64,000 nt of DNA from the NCBI GenBank assembly GCA_022393335.1, contig JAJEKB010021087.1, forward strand, positions 1,828,178-1,892,177. Direction: 5' to 3'. Position numbers and translations under genes: made by a program. Below the pieces are notes generated by a model. The model was given only the letters and a program-made list of their open reading frames with translations, was not told the origin of the DNA and did no database searches. Shown piece after piece: positions 9,963 to 22,080 of the stretch; within the stretch, counting starts at the first letter, position 1, and the number at the start of each line of letters is the position of its first letter. The stretch is from Macrotrachela quadricornifera. Taxonomy: Eukaryota; Rotifera; Eurotatoria; Philodinida; Philodinidae.

Positions 9963-10990
9963 AACTACCTAATGAGATCTTTAAGCAAAGTCAAAACGTA
10001 TCGTAGTTTGCTTGGTTCATCTTCACCCTCACCCTGGGGTTAGTACCCCATGTTCGTCGAATGAAACTCGATGCTCATCCTTATGAGGATAACTTAAACT
10101 CATCATTCTATTTTAGAGAAAGATCGAACTCACAAAGCCATATGTTTGACGAACACGTTCTGGTATTGGAGAGAGTTCATAAGGAATATTGGTGAAAGTT
10201 TCGTGGACGTTCATCAATGGCCAAAATCATATTGGCGAACTTTCGGTAACCCTTCACCTTCACATAAAGAAAACATACAATAGATATCAATAATAAAAAT
10301 GCAACAAATGTATAAATTTTATTTTAATATATAATAACAAGATATGAAATAATGAATGAAGTAAAATCTTTGATTTTGACAGATTATATATGTAATCATC
10401 ATCAATACAGATCCATAGAACTAATAGCTATAAGTATAATAATACTAATAATCAAATACCCAATGATTTGACCACTTTCATCATTATTCACTGCATTTTC
10501 ATTATTGATATCAATTTTTTTTTCAAATATTCTCTACTACTTAGACACAGTCTTTCACGCTGCATTGAACGAGTATATTTTCAAGCGTGTTTATTAGTTC
10601 AAATAATGAAAAAGCTAATTTTACAAAGAAAATCATGTGTTTTTCTTCCATTTAAAAAAAACAAATTTTTTAAACATTTTTTAGGATTTTGCAAATCATT
10701 TTTGAATTTTTTACCTCAAAAAAATGGCTTAAAAGAATCTTAATATATACACTTTTATTGAGCTCGACGAGCTCTATCCAACCATAAAAGAACATGAAAA
10801 GAAAGTATTTTACTCAATATTCGAATTCCTAATGTCTTTATTTTCTGTGTCAAAAAAAGCATAAAATTTCTCAAGTCTTCATAAGTTTGACACTAAAAGG
10901 TTTCTATAACTCGTGCTATTTCGTACCAATACATTCAGTTTTCGACGCACTTTAATTTGACAAGTAACGCTCGTCTGAAGACTCGTTCAG
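9963..10990. other. Non-coding AT-rich spacer
   Basis: No gene supported. Frames such as that at 10468-10743 are Phe/Lys-rich translations of AT-rich DNA. Confidence 0.45.
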
Positions 10991-11775
10991 CTCTTTCTCG
11001 TAGAAATCGTGTTTCTAAATTACCGTCAAGCTATTCATTTATAAAATTTTAAAAAATCGAAGTCAGATTCAAGTTCCTGGACATTAACGGCCGTTGACCA
11101 AACTTCATGAAAAACAAATGCTTTTTGTTAAAAATTTGTTGTTTGTTTAAAAAATTGATCGTCAAAAAAATTTCGAAAAACTAACATCAGATTCGAGTTC
11201 CTCGACCCCGATTACCCTTCGATCAACCCTTATAAAAAATTTTTTTTTTGTAAAAAAAGTGATCCTTCGTGTAAAAAATTGATTCTCAAAAAAACTTTAA
11301 ACAACTAACATCAGATTCGGATTTCTCGACCCCGATTATCCTTCGGTTCACCCTTATAGGGATTTTTTTCTTTTGTGAAAAAGTGCTCCTTTGTCTCAAA
11401 AATCGATCCGAAAAAAATTTTTAAAAACTAACATCCAGTTCGAGTAAAATCGGTCTTTGATGTATTTTCGACCTCTCTCCCTCCTCTTCACCCTGCTCCT
11501 CACAATAGCCACCCAACACACCTTAGATTCGAAGTCCCCGTATCAAAATACCATTAGAACTGTCTTTTTCGAAAAATCAGTTTTCGATGTTTTTTTGACC
11601 TCTGTCCTCCCCTAACCCTGGTCAACCAATAGGCTTCAGATTCGAAGTCCTCACATCGAAAAACCTCTAGAACTGTTTTTTTTCGAAAAATCGGTTTTCG
11701 ATGTTTTTCTGGCCCTGCGGATATACAAGCAATCAGACAGTTTATGTTTGTAAGACTCTTCTCTACGAGAAAGAG
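10991..11775. repeat. Degenerate tandem repeats (about 124 bp) between short inverted ends
   Basis: About four copies of a roughly 124-bp unit occur at 11050-11450. The phrase CTAACATCAGATTCG begins at 11181 and 11304, with diverged versions near 11057 and 11428; each copy continues TCTCGACCCCGATTA(C/T)CCTTCG. A second unit of about 115-125 bp (TTTTCGATGTTTTTTTGACC-like) repeats three times to 11715. The block is bracketed by CTCTTTCTCGTAGA (10991) and its inverse TCTACGAGAAAGAG (11762-11775), which may be the terminal repeats of a non-autonomous element. No target duplication was seen and nothing is coded. Confidence 0.55.
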
Positions 11776-12682
11776 AATATAAAATTCATTAGGTATTCGA
11801 TTTGAAATTATAGTGCTACCCCCCTAGCAAAAGGTTATGCACAACCCGGTAATGTTTTTTTGTTCTTGAATAATTACGAAAAAACAAAACTTCTTTCTTT
11901 TCTTTTGTACTTATATAATCGTATATATTCAACACCAAGTCATTATTTAGTTAGTCATACCTCACATTGTATTATCTCCATTTAGTTTTGTATCTATGAT
12001 AAAAATATTGATAAATAATGATTAATGAGAAGAAAAAAAAATATCTACATGTGATTTTATATATAAGCAAATGACTAATTTCATTCATTCTTCGTTATAT
12101 TATACATTGAATAACGCATTATATAAAATATGATATTAATATGTGCACGATTCATATGACAATGTGTATTTTAAATAAAAAGAATAAATACATTTGTATT
12201 AACAAAAAACATAAAAAAAATCTAATTATTAATAAGAAAAAATATTGATATTGATTATGAAATAATTAACTAATTTAAAACAAGTTATAATATGAGAAAT
12301 ATTTTTCAAAATGTTTCTAAGGAGAGTATTAGTTTTTCTAATGAAAGAGAATAGGTAAAATGAGTAGGTAGTTTTTTTTGTTTATTCGTTCGTTAAAGTA
12401 TAAAAGAAAAATACATACATATATTGCTTATTTTTTATTTGTTTCAATCGTTATTATGTCCTAACAAATTACAGGTGAGACGTCTGTTTGTTTCTTTTTT
12501 TTCTCAACGACTGTTTTGTTAAAATCCTGGCAGACGCTCCGATCAGTAAATGAAAGCATTCTATGCTAATACAGTTAATCATTAGATTTTTTTAAAAAAT
12601 ATGAAGATAATATTTCATATAGATTTTAAGATGGAAAACTTTCTCTCATTATTTTCGTAACTTTTTCAAAGATACAAGAATC
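11776..12682. other. Very AT-rich non-coding spacer
   Basis: No gene or element could be supported in this stretch. Confidence 0.5.
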
Positions 12683-13177
12683 AAAGGCGACTATAATCAT
12701 TTGACCACATAACGAGATAAATGTAGATTTATAGAGGACGCCTTCCTCCATCCAACGGTATACACATTATTCAATTCTGTTGTGCACCGTGAGAGAGAAG
12801 CCATATACATAATATTAAGTGTGTGTCTGGTAACGGGTGAAAAGTCAACGACTGGACTAATCTTCAGAGGTATGCGGGGTGAGTGTGGTTCTGGTTTTAT
12901 TGAAGATCGTCAAGTAACAGCCACAGCAGGTCTAGCATGACACAACCACCCATACCTCTGCTCGCCATCGCTTGATCGTTGAGTATCGATAATTGACCTT
13001 TGGCCTTTAATTCGTTATCAAACACACACTCACTATTATGTATATAGCTTTTCTCTCATGATCCACAATAGAATTGAACAATGTATATAGCGTTGGATGG
13101 AGGAAGGCGTCCTCTATAAACCTACATATATCTCGTTATTTGGTCAAAAATTCAGCTGTAAGTTATAGTCGCCTTTT
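12683..13177. mobile_element. Foldback element, about 495 bp
   Basis: The outer ends CAAAGGCGACTATAA and TTATAGTCGCCTTTT are inverted copies. Longer arms follow: ATAGAGGACGCCTTCCTCCA near 12732 and TGGAGGAAGGCGTCCTCTAT near 13100. Inner pairs (GTGTGTGTCTGG / CACACACTC and AGAGGTATG / CATACCTCT) continue toward the centre, so the complete unit is hairpin-forming. Nothing is coded and no clear target duplication was found. Confidence 0.75.
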
Positions 13178-13319
13178 GATATAATACATAAGGTTAATTC
13201 TTTGGATAATCTTTTAAAATTTTCATGAACTAATCAAGCAAAACGTTAGAAGGATATTTGATGATTGATTTAAGCTGAATTTAAGGAAAGCGAAAGTTGG
13301 TACAGTCGAGTCCACTTAT

Positions 13320-15640
13320 AACCCTAGTCTCAATCTTGAGCGTTCCTTGAGAAATCCTGTCAGGTTTTTTCAGGATCCTAATCTTACAGGGTCTTGCCAA
13401 GTTTAACTAATGATCCTCTAAGAATTCCTTGTGTTTTCTATATGGCATGATTCGATTAAGTTTCAACCAGGATCCTGTTTTAGATCCTGGTATTTTCCTT
13501 TCCGCAAGATATATCACGGTCAAACACGACGTCAATCAGGATTTTTTTAGGTTCCTGCTCGGATTATTTTGATGGACTGACATAGCAAGATCCTTTCATG
13601 ATTTCTCTACGATCTTGTTTATAATCTTAGCAGGAATATTGAGATAATGTTACAACAAGACTTGTCCAAGCTTTTACTCAGATTCGTTGAATAAACGTAC
13701 CTCACAATCTTATCAGGAAATGAAAATAGATAGATCAGAAAAGATCCTGACAAGAAAAGACACTCTGTTCAGATACATATATACATAAAAAATCCTGCCA
13801 AGTTCCAGATGAGATCCAGATCGATTTCTCAGTTGGCATCATCAGAATATACTATTATTAGTTTCTTCAGCATTGCATCAAGATCCTACCAAAAAAAACA
13901 ATCCAAACTTAGCTTTAGAAATATTAAGTATTAATAGGATCTTGGTAAGAACTTAAGAAGAATCTGTTAGGATCTTTTCATATATTTATTTTTGAGATAT
14001 CTTCGATTTCATTGTTAGAATCTTCACAAGATTCATATGTGCTTCTGTTCCAAATCTTGATAACACCTGAGAAAGGATTTGCACAAAATGTTCATTGAAT
14101 TCTTGTAGAAATCTGTACAGGATCTTAATGATATTTAAAATGGGCTAGTTAAAAGATTAGATTCTATGTTTGCAGTATTATTATCTTTAAAGGATCTTGT
14201 AAGGATTTGTCAGAATCTTGGATCTAAATTCTATGAGCTATATAATATATTAAAATAGAGCAAGATAAAACAGGACCTTACTCCAGATTCCTTCAAGAAC
14301 TTGGTAAGATATTTTTGTACAACAAAAATGTATGATTTTACAAAAGCTATTCTTTATTTGTTCAAGATATTGAACAGATTGTACCAAGAATTGTTTTTAG
14401 TGTTTCAAATTTCATCAGAATATCTATATGATTCGTTCGTATGATTATAAACTAATAAGTCTGTAATATATCAGTCCAGTATCCTGACAAGTATTAGTCG
14501 TGATTTCATATTCTTTCTTTTTTGTCTCGTGTTTTAGAAACTTTTGCAAAATGTTCTCAAAGCTTCTATTATCTTTTCAAGATCAGTGACCATTTTTTCT
14601 ATCTAAATCAATCTAAGCATCATCAAGATCTTTATAAGAAATCAATGAGACGTAGATAAGATCTTGTCTTGAACCTTTCTGAGATTTTTTTCGAATCTAA
14701 ATATCAAGATCCTTCGCAAAAATAAAATCAAACTATGATACAGTGAAAAGTCAGGATTTCCGTAAGATTGTTTTCGATTCTTGGTTGGATCCAAATAAAG
14801 AAATGGACAAGATTCCTTTCTAGATTTCATACAATTATGTTTTATTGTTCTTTGATATCTTTTTTTCTAAATTTATGATTACCTAAAGTCATCAAGCAGT
14901 ACGAAAATATTTTTCTTTGTACAAAAAAAAATTATTAAAATAAAATTATTTCCATATTTAAATCTACGAATGAAAAGGGGAAATTTCTTTCCTCATCTAA
15001 CCACACATTTGAATAATTAAATAAATTTTGAAATCACAAATATCAATAGCTGGAAACTTTTCTAAAACTGCGAGAATTAGAAAAAAAACATAAAATCATG
15101 TTCAACTATAGCTTTAGAACGAGAACACAGTCCAGCTGGGTCAGCTGTTCTGTTCATAAACTGAAGGTCTAGAGTTCAAAACTCTATATGTTCACATTTA
15201 TTCTGTACTATTTAGATAATCTTACAACAGTCCTGGTACGTTCTCAGTAAGGTCTAAACTTATATACATATAATAACTAAATAATAAACATTAAATATTT
15301 GTAGATTCCTGATAAAAACCTGCAAGAAAATTAGATAGTGGACACATCAACTATGTGGCATCTAGTCGTGACAGGATTTGCAAAATCGTTTTTTGAAACA
15401 TTATTTGAAAATCCTTACAGGATCTTCCAAAGATTTTGACTCTTTCCTTTTCAGTCCTTTGCATAATCCTGATATGAATCTTGTCAAGATCCTGGTATCT
15501 TGTGGCTACAGGCTTCTATCAGGTTTTAAGAATTTCTTGATCGGATCCTGATTATAAAATAGTGATATACTGTTTAAGATCTTGATTCAATCTTGATAGA
15601 AACCCTGATAGGATCCTAATAAAATGCGGCTACACGATTC
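13320..15640. repeat. Degenerate GATC-phrase repeat filling the pogo-type element
   Basis: Variants of AGGATCCTG, GATCTTG, AATCCTG and TCAGGATC occur at short irregular intervals throughout, separated by AT-rich sequence. No exact unit length is obvious by eye. This looks like a very old or slippage-grown oligonucleotide array. No protein is coded and none of the short frames here is supported. Confidence 0.6.
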
Positions 15641-16010
15641 TTTCAAGATATGAGCGTTTTCTCAGGAAAAATAGGCAAATCGTTGCCGGATCCTTGTTTG
15701 ATTTGGCAAAGATCTGGCACAGAAGTTACAAGGATTTCCTCTAAGGAAGAGCTCCGGAAAAAGGAGCGATTCGTTTTTCAGAGCCGTTTTCCAATTACCC
15801 ATTTTTTCCTCCTGCATTTTACGTACTGGCAAAGCTCCGCTTATAAGAGTTTTGTTTTAGCGCTTTTAGTCCGTATAAAAGAGCCTGCTTATCTACACAG
15901 GGCGTCGATTCCGACCGTCGGAAACGGCGACGTTTTGACGCCGTTTTCTATCGCTTTTCCATCGTTTAAGATCGTTTACGGCACCGTTCTCTTTGGCTCG
16001 GGTATATGAT
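15640..16010. other. GC-richer island inside the pogo-type element
   Basis: The composition changes abruptly to GC-richer sequence with repeated CGTTT, CCGTTTTC and GACGCCG phrases. A 119-codon frame is open across it, but it has no recognisable domain. It lies just upstream of the transposase N-terminal segment and may be its promoter/leader. A compositionally similar patch lies at 62640-62940. Confidence 0.4.
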
Positions 16011-16180
16011 TATAAATATGCACTTATGTTCTTCTTTTTTTTTCTTGTTAGTCATCCTCTAAGGATTTATCCTCTCTTTCGTTCTTCTTTCATTTCATGT
16101 TGTTGTATGTTGGATTTTTCCTTCTTCCTTTATTCTATTTATTGTTCCTCATTTTTCGTTGAATCCTTATTTTTCAAAGA

Positions 16181-16339
16181 ATGGCATCTACCAGCGGTAC
16201 ACGTTGTACATTATCGAATGAGCAAAAATTGAAAATCTTGGAAGCACTGGAATCGAAAAAGTCAGACGATGTGACTAAAGATTTGAACATCGACTATTCT
16301 ACGGTGAAGAAGATAAGGCTAAACGAAGAAGAAATCTGA
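16181..16339 (+). pseudogene. N-terminal CENP-B/psq-type HTH of a pogo-like transposase
   Basis: A 52-residue frame starts at an ATG and contains LSNEQKLKILEALESKKS followed by VTKDLNIDYSTVKKI. This is the classic helix-turn-helix layout of the first DNA-binding domain of pogo/Tigger transposases and CENP-B-like proteins. It stops after LNEEEI, where a full transposase would continue through a second HTH and a DDE/DDD catalytic domain. Its position inside 17-bp CAGTCGAG terminal repeats supports the assignment. It might still make a small DNA-binding peptide able to bind element ends, but I have no evidence of that. Confidence 0.7.
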
Positions 16340-16514
16340 AAGTAAAATCACGGATTTTTTCAAGTAAATTTATGTATGTTTATGTGCTACTTTAGAAATG
16401 TTGATAAGAACCAATTTTTGCAGTTTTACATATAGTTAGGATAAATGAGTGGTACGGATATAAGAGTCTCTTTTAGAGATCCCGACCGCACTCTGATAAG
16501 TGGACTCGACTGTA

Positions 16515-17023
16515 ACTACGAAAATGAATCGATGCGAAAATTAGTCGACACGTTAAAAACAAGTTTACATATAAAGTGTTTCGATGAAAAACATCGATTT
16601 TCTCTATCAAGTTAAAAACGAAAACAATATACGAAGTGTAATCATGAAAAAGTGTAACAGAAAAATATACATTGAAAGTGCCTAAACTACACATACAATA
16701 AATAAAAATTCATACATTATAAGAATGTGTCCATTTGTTGTAGTAGCGTCCACAGTACTGTCGTGGCTACGAGACATGAACGTTCACAGGGATTAGTTGT
16801 GCTGATAATCATACAGATCGCTTGAGAATAATCGATACTGAGATCATTACTACACGTTATCATCCCTCAATGACGTCATAGTCATATAGAATCAACCTTC
16901 ACCGATATTATACTAATTTAGTGCTCACCTTCACCGACATTATACATATATGATATCACACGTAATAGCATCGTTGGATGATGTAAATCAAATCCTTTAC
17001 GAGGAAAGGAGGAGAACGAGTGA
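16515..17023. other. Non-coding spacer
   Basis: No gene supported. Two copies of CACCTTCACCGA(C/T)AT lie near 16905 and 16927. Confidence 0.45.
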
Positions 17024-17131
17024 TATATATATATGTCGCAGGAATAATTAAAATTCCGGAATATTTTAAATTGTCCTAGGACAATTTAAAATATTCCGGA
17101 ATTTTAATTATTCCTGCGACATATATATATA
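17024..17131. repeat. Perfect 108-bp palindrome
   Basis: The sequence is a zero-spacer palindrome centred between 17077 and 17078 (core TTGTCCTAGGACAA). All 54 pairs match, ending in TA repeats on both sides. It is too short and too perfect to be an aged MITE like its neighbours. It could be a recent element, a hairpin-processed break or an assembly fold. No function can be assigned. Confidence 0.85.
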
Positions 17132-17693
17132 GCCAGGAGGTGTTAGGTGAACAGAAGAGCAAGCAGCTTAGTATGAAACTTGTGTGCGAAGAAAAGCAGT
17201 GTTGAAATAAAAGTCCCCTTACAAGTAACGAAAGTAGACTTGAACGATAGCAACGGTGAACAAGGTCAGCAGCTACGTACTCAAACAACGACCATGTTCT
17301 GATTTCAACCAACAATCGTGCACATGTATTTTTCGTTACATTAACGAATTGATTTGTGAACTTTTTTGAGTTTTGATTTTATCTCCCAAATGATTCGAAC
17401 CGGGGAATAAACGTCGATTGACTGTCCGGTATAATGTGCGCCATACCGGCAGTTTTTTTTGAAAATGGAATAATGTAATACATTATGTTAAAACGGCTGA
17501 ATATTTTTAAAGTCTATTAAATCTATCAAAATTGCTCTGTCTTCGATGGTACTATACGTTGTCGATGTGCTTAAGCTACGTGTATCAGCCACAGAGCATA
17601 AATTGGTCCGAATCGTGAGATAATTTTTTATTAAAGAGAGCGCTGTAAAAAATTTAACAAGTAAAATATATGAAAAACCGGTTTCCTTCTAAT
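17132..17693. other. Non-coding spacer
   Basis: No gene supported. GCCATACCGGCAG near 17442 and CGGTATACCGGCG near 18453 may be outer inverted ends around the following foldback element. Confidence 0.4.
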
Positions 17694-18313
17694 GAGGGAA
17701 TCTCCTCAAGTGATACCCTCCGTTTGGGCTCATATTTTGCCTATAAGTAGGACTCATAGCGTAGATAAGAGTCCTAAAAGGGTTCGCCCCATTGCCTGTT
17801 GTTGGGATACTGTGTTTTTAAGGTATTGAAATAACTCACTGTCTTGGCCCCTGTCAGCGACAACAGAAAAACTCATTTTCGAATTTCGAATTGAAACTTT
17901 GTATAGAGTGAGGTCTCAATGGCTGGTTTATTGTGAAAGTTTCAGTTTCCCTGAATGTTTCTAATTGCAAATAAGAACATCAAAATTTGCCTCTGAAAGT
18001 GACATTAGGTTATCAAAGCCGTATCTTAGGATAGGAACAAAGACTAGATCTGAAACTTTTACAATAAACCACTTGAATTGAGACCTCACTCTATACAAAG
18101 TTTCAAGTCGTAATTCGAAAATGAGTTTTTTTGATATTCCTGAGAGGGGATCACGTCAGTGAGTTATTCCAGTACCTTAAAAACGCAGCATCTCAACAAC
18201 AATAGACAATGTGGACAAATTCTTTTTAGGGTTCTTATCTATGCTATGAGTCCTACCTATAGGCAAAATATAAGCCCAAATGGAGGAAGGGTATCACTTG
18301 AGGAGGTGTTCTC
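17694..18313. mobile_element. Foldback element, about 620 bp
   Basis: The outer arms include CTCCTCAAGTGATACCC on the left and GGGTATCACTTGAGGAG on the right. Further inverted pairs follow (GGACTCATAGC / GCTATGAGTCC; GAGTGAGGTCTCAA / TTGAGACCTCACTC). The arms hold a TCATATTTTGCCTATA(A/G)GTA box closely resembling one in the 9.1/49.2-kb foldback family. Nothing is coded. A 60-codon frame within it is chance. Confidence 0.75.
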
Positions 18314-18990
18314 GTCAGTAAATATGAATTTTGTTTGTTAAAACATTGGAATTCTAATAGATAAGACCCTCTATAAGCGTTTACAATGAGAACCGAAGAG
18401 TTTAAGAGCTACCGCCGATAAATCGTTGGTATACCTTCGATGTTTTCAAATAAGGCGGTATACCGGCGTTATCAAGAATAAATGTGCGATGGGGGAGGAA
18501 GAAAGTATGTGCAAATTTCTATCCCTAAACATTATAACACTCTCTTTTAGATTCTATTTAACAAAATAAGGTGCAGTCAGACCTATGGGATTATCGTCAA
18601 CAGTTAAGCGCACAGATGAATTCCGGGCTGCGTATGCTTTTTCATCAGTTGTCGGGTCAATTTATTTCGAAAATCGTCAAACGGAATAGTTTATGTTTCA
18701 GTTTGAATAGCATTAGAACGAGGTAGAATGTGACAAGTAAGCGTATCAAAATACAAGAAGGGACACAACAATACGAAATGATGATGCAATCGTGTTACCA
18801 AGATAAGAAAAAAAACAAAGAAATCTTTTCGGTGAAACGTAAATAATATTATAATCACGATAATATGTGCAAAGCTTCAACATACATATATGCGTGTCCC
18901 TGTACCAAAGGGTTGAATTAGTTCGACATTGATAAGGAAAATCTCTCTTTATATTATAGATAGTAAACTTTGAACAATATATATATACAT
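18314..18990. other. Non-coding spacer
   Basis: No gene or defined element supported. Confidence 0.4.
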
Positions 18991-19784
18991 GGTGACCCAA
19001 GGAGGAAAAACGGATCCTGGTGGATCCCAGGATCCATCAGGATCCAAGTTAAAGTTAAATTAGTTATATTCATGATATCCATGCTAGTTATTCATGATTT
19101 CTACGTAAACTTTGATGACTTCAGAATTTTATTAGGAACAGACTATTTCTCGAAAATAACAGTATCTTATAATGTTTGATCAAAGACTTTCGAGATCCAC
19201 AAATTCGACTTTCAAGATGGTTTCTTGAATTTTAAACACTTAAGAATCTCACTTAGAGATGGCTATTGTTCCCAGGAAGGTTTTTCTCCCCTATTAAGAG
19301 GACAAAATACTACGTTGTTCGAACCATATACACGGACATCTTTGAAAACGCCAAGTTCACCTGATCAATATCTTATTTCGCCGTGAAAGTGGTAGAGACA
19401 ATGCTAAGTAAAATCTGATCGTTTAGAAGCTCTTTCGCCTAGACCAGTCAGATTCCAGCTGGTATTTTCTCCACTACTTTTAGTACATACTGGCTGTTGA
19501 TCGAGTCGATCTCAAGAAAGCAAAAGCAGTTCCTTATGGATCCTAAAACTTATTAGACACCTCCAGGATCCACTTGGATCTGCCAAAGTTAACATGCACA
19601 ACTAGAATCTATACGGACCTACTATCATTTATCAATATGAGCTATGCTCTCAACACTTTATATAGACAAAATGTATCAACTAGCTTTTAATAAGGGGGAA
19701 AAATCGATGCCTAGTGGATCCTATGACTCATGAGGATCCAGCAGAAACCGCGGAGTCCACAATGATCCAATACGATTCAGTGAG

Positions 19785-20000
19785 ACCTAATATTATCTAT
19801 ATATTCTGGGAGTATTCTTTGGCCCTTATATCCTATACTCTGATGATGTTCCGAGGTCCTGAAGTTCTCTATTCTGTGAGTACTCGTGGGTACTCAAGTA
19901 TTATATTCTAGAGGATCGTTAGACGCTGAAGTCCTATATTTTGGAGGTACCTAGGGAAGCTCAAGCCTTATATTCAAGCGGTACCCCTAGATCCTCGATA
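19785..20000. repeat. 34-bp degenerate tandem array, forward orientation
   Basis: About six diverged units have the pattern GGNNCTCAAG(C/T)CTTATATT....GGTACC, for example GCTCAAGCCTTATATTC and GGTACCCCTAGATCC. The same unit occurs at 30535-30740, and inverted at 21165-21440. Confidence 0.65.
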
Positions 20001-21164
20001 CTGGCTTATCAAAACGTAACACTGATGTTTCCGACATATTATTTTTCGATTTTCTCAATAATCAAACTAGCTAAAGAGTTAGTTCAAATGCCGTTCGATG
20101 CGGCTTAGATTACTTATCTTATTATGAATAAATAAGCTTTCAGGTTGAAAACCAAGTTCATGGAAACATTTTAATGGTGTGTAATGTCGTTATATAGAAA
20201 GACCCGTTTTTGTAGTTCAACTTATTAAAATCCAATTTGTCACGAATCTCGGTGACTAAAACTGAAGTATCAACAGCAAAAGTCATAAAAAATTGACTTT
20301 CTTATCGAAGAGTAAAAAAATTTGTGAAAATTACTTTTACTGACGAAGAAATCTGCAAAATACAAATGTATATAACGCTGTTACACAACTTTGTTTGCGT
20401 TAGTGTATTTTTCCATTGTTTTACACAAAAATATCACCTCGTAAGGTATTGTTTCACGTAGACAAGCGAGTATTTTGAAGGTACTCGTTTCTTTCTCTAA
20501 GTTATCCGATTCTTTTGACTGCAATTAGGGTCTTCATCCTGAAAGGAACTGTGCGCTTGTGTGTTTATCCGCAGGATAGCAGTTTGAACCTATGTAAGAG
20601 CGAAAGAAAATTTTTTTGTTTTTGCTCGTCTGTTTAACACAGCAGAATACTGTAGCTCAGTTGTGATTGAGAACAGACACTTCAATGGTAGAAGACTTTT
20701 TGCAGTCAAGAGATCCAATGGACTGCCTTCATCCATGCTACTTTTCACTTTTCAACATGTAGGAAAAGAACTACACCAAATAAGTTGTTCAACTCTAAAG
20801 CAACCAACTACAGGACAATCACTTGTAGTCTGCCAGGAGTTCCTGCGGAGCTGAACGTTGTAAAATGCTTATGATACGCATGATTAGTGACAAGTAGCGT
20901 GGATCGTGACGATCTACTGGGTCTCTTGAATACACGAAGTCTTCCACTATTTATATGCCTTCTCTCACACTTACCCTCAGTTGAAATGTCTTCCTCGATT
21001 AAACAGGCGAGTAAAACCAAAAGAATTCTACCTTTTGCTTGCACGTAAGTTTAAATTACAACCCCGCGGACAAACATACAAGCATACTGTTATATTCGGT
21101 TTGAAAACCCTGATTGTTGTCAAAAGAATACAAAAACCTTTAGGAGAAAATGATACTCCCAAAA

Positions 21165-21440
21165 GGTAGGACGTGAGGATCTACCGATATTTCCAGAATA
21201 CAGGACTTGAAGATATAAGGGTGCCTTCAGATTGTAGAATATGAGGATCTAAGAATATCCTGAAGATGTAAAACTTGAAGATCTAGAGTGCTCTGACAAT
21301 ATGCGACTTGAGAACTTAACACTATCCTCACATTACAGAACTTGAACACGTAGAGTATCCTAGAATATGGGACTTCGGAATCTAAGGGTACCTGCAGAAT
21401 ATGGTACTCTAAGGATAGCCCAAATAGTTCTTTATGCTGT
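21165..21440. repeat. 34-bp degenerate tandem array, inverted orientation
   Basis: About eight units carry AATA(C/T)GGGACTT...ATCTAAGGGTACC-type phrases at roughly 34-base spacing. Read on the other strand they match the unit of the 19.8- and 30.6-kb arrays. There are no open frames of note. Confidence 0.65.
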
Positions 21441-21639
21441 GGCATACATTCAGACTACTACCATACGGATAAACACACAAACATACAGTCAGTTTCGTGA
21501 TTCACACCGTAACTGAAATGAAGAGAATAAGGATCCACAAGAAACTATAAGAATCCAGTAGAATTCATATGATTCAAGGATCCAGGAACCGCTATTTCTC
21601 CTTGCTGACATAGGCTCCAAAAGGATATTAATGGTACTT

Positions 21640-22080
21640 TGAAGTAGTTCCCATGAGGTGACGAATAGCACTCTAAGATAGGTCTCAGGAGGTTACTAAT
21701 AGCACCCTGGGAAAGGTCGCAGAAGCTTAGGAATGATACCTTGAAATAAGCTCCAGAAGATTACGGTTACTACACTAAGATAAACTGCACGAGGCCACTA
21801 ATGAGATCTTGAAATAGACCACACGAGGTTAGTAATGGAACCCTGAGATAGGTCTTAGAAGATTATTAATGGTACGCTAAGATAGACCATAGAATGTCAG
21901 TAATGGCACTCCGAGAAGTCCCAGCAGCTTAGGAATGGTGTCCCGAGATAGACCACAGCAGGTTAGAAATGGAGCCCTGAAGTGGCATTCAGGAGTTTAG
22001 AAATGGTACTCTGAGGTAGGACTAAACGGGTTACTATTGGTAGTCCGAGATAGTCACTAAAATGTCATTAGCACCGGTCA
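21640..22080. repeat. Second 34-bp degenerate tandem array, different unit
   Basis: Twelve or so units of about 34 bases follow the pattern CAG(A/C)AGGTTAGTAATGG.ACCCTGAGATAGA. Examples are GAGGTTAGTAATGGAACCC, AAGATTATTAATGGTACGC and CAGGTTAGAAATGGAGCCC. The period equals that of the adjacent array although the unit differs. Confidence 0.7.

Larger units (their letters stand above)
13303..16512. mobile_element. Pogo/Tigger-type DNA transposon, internally replaced
   Basis: The left end is CAGTCGAGTCCACTTAT and the right end is its exact 17-bp inverse (16496-16512); both are flanked by TA (13301-13302 and 16513-16514). A CAGTCGAG-type terminal repeat with TA duplication is characteristic of pogo/Tigger elements. 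Near the right end is a short frame with a CENP-B/psq-type DNA-binding segment (16181-16339), the N-terminus of such a transposase, but the catalytic DDE domain is absent. About 2.3 kb of the interior (13320-15640) consists of a degenerate low-information repeat rich in GGATCCTG / GGATCTTG phrases. The 3.2-kb element is therefore non-autonomous. Confidence 0.85.

Noticed and set aside
15650..16009. 119-codon frame as a gene
   Set aside because: No recognisable domain, lies in a compositional island inside a pogo-type element; annotated as an island only.
19785..22080. 34-bp repeats as a CRISPR array
   Set aside because: Units are contiguous and diverged, without spacers; the window is eukaryotic with spliceosomal introns.
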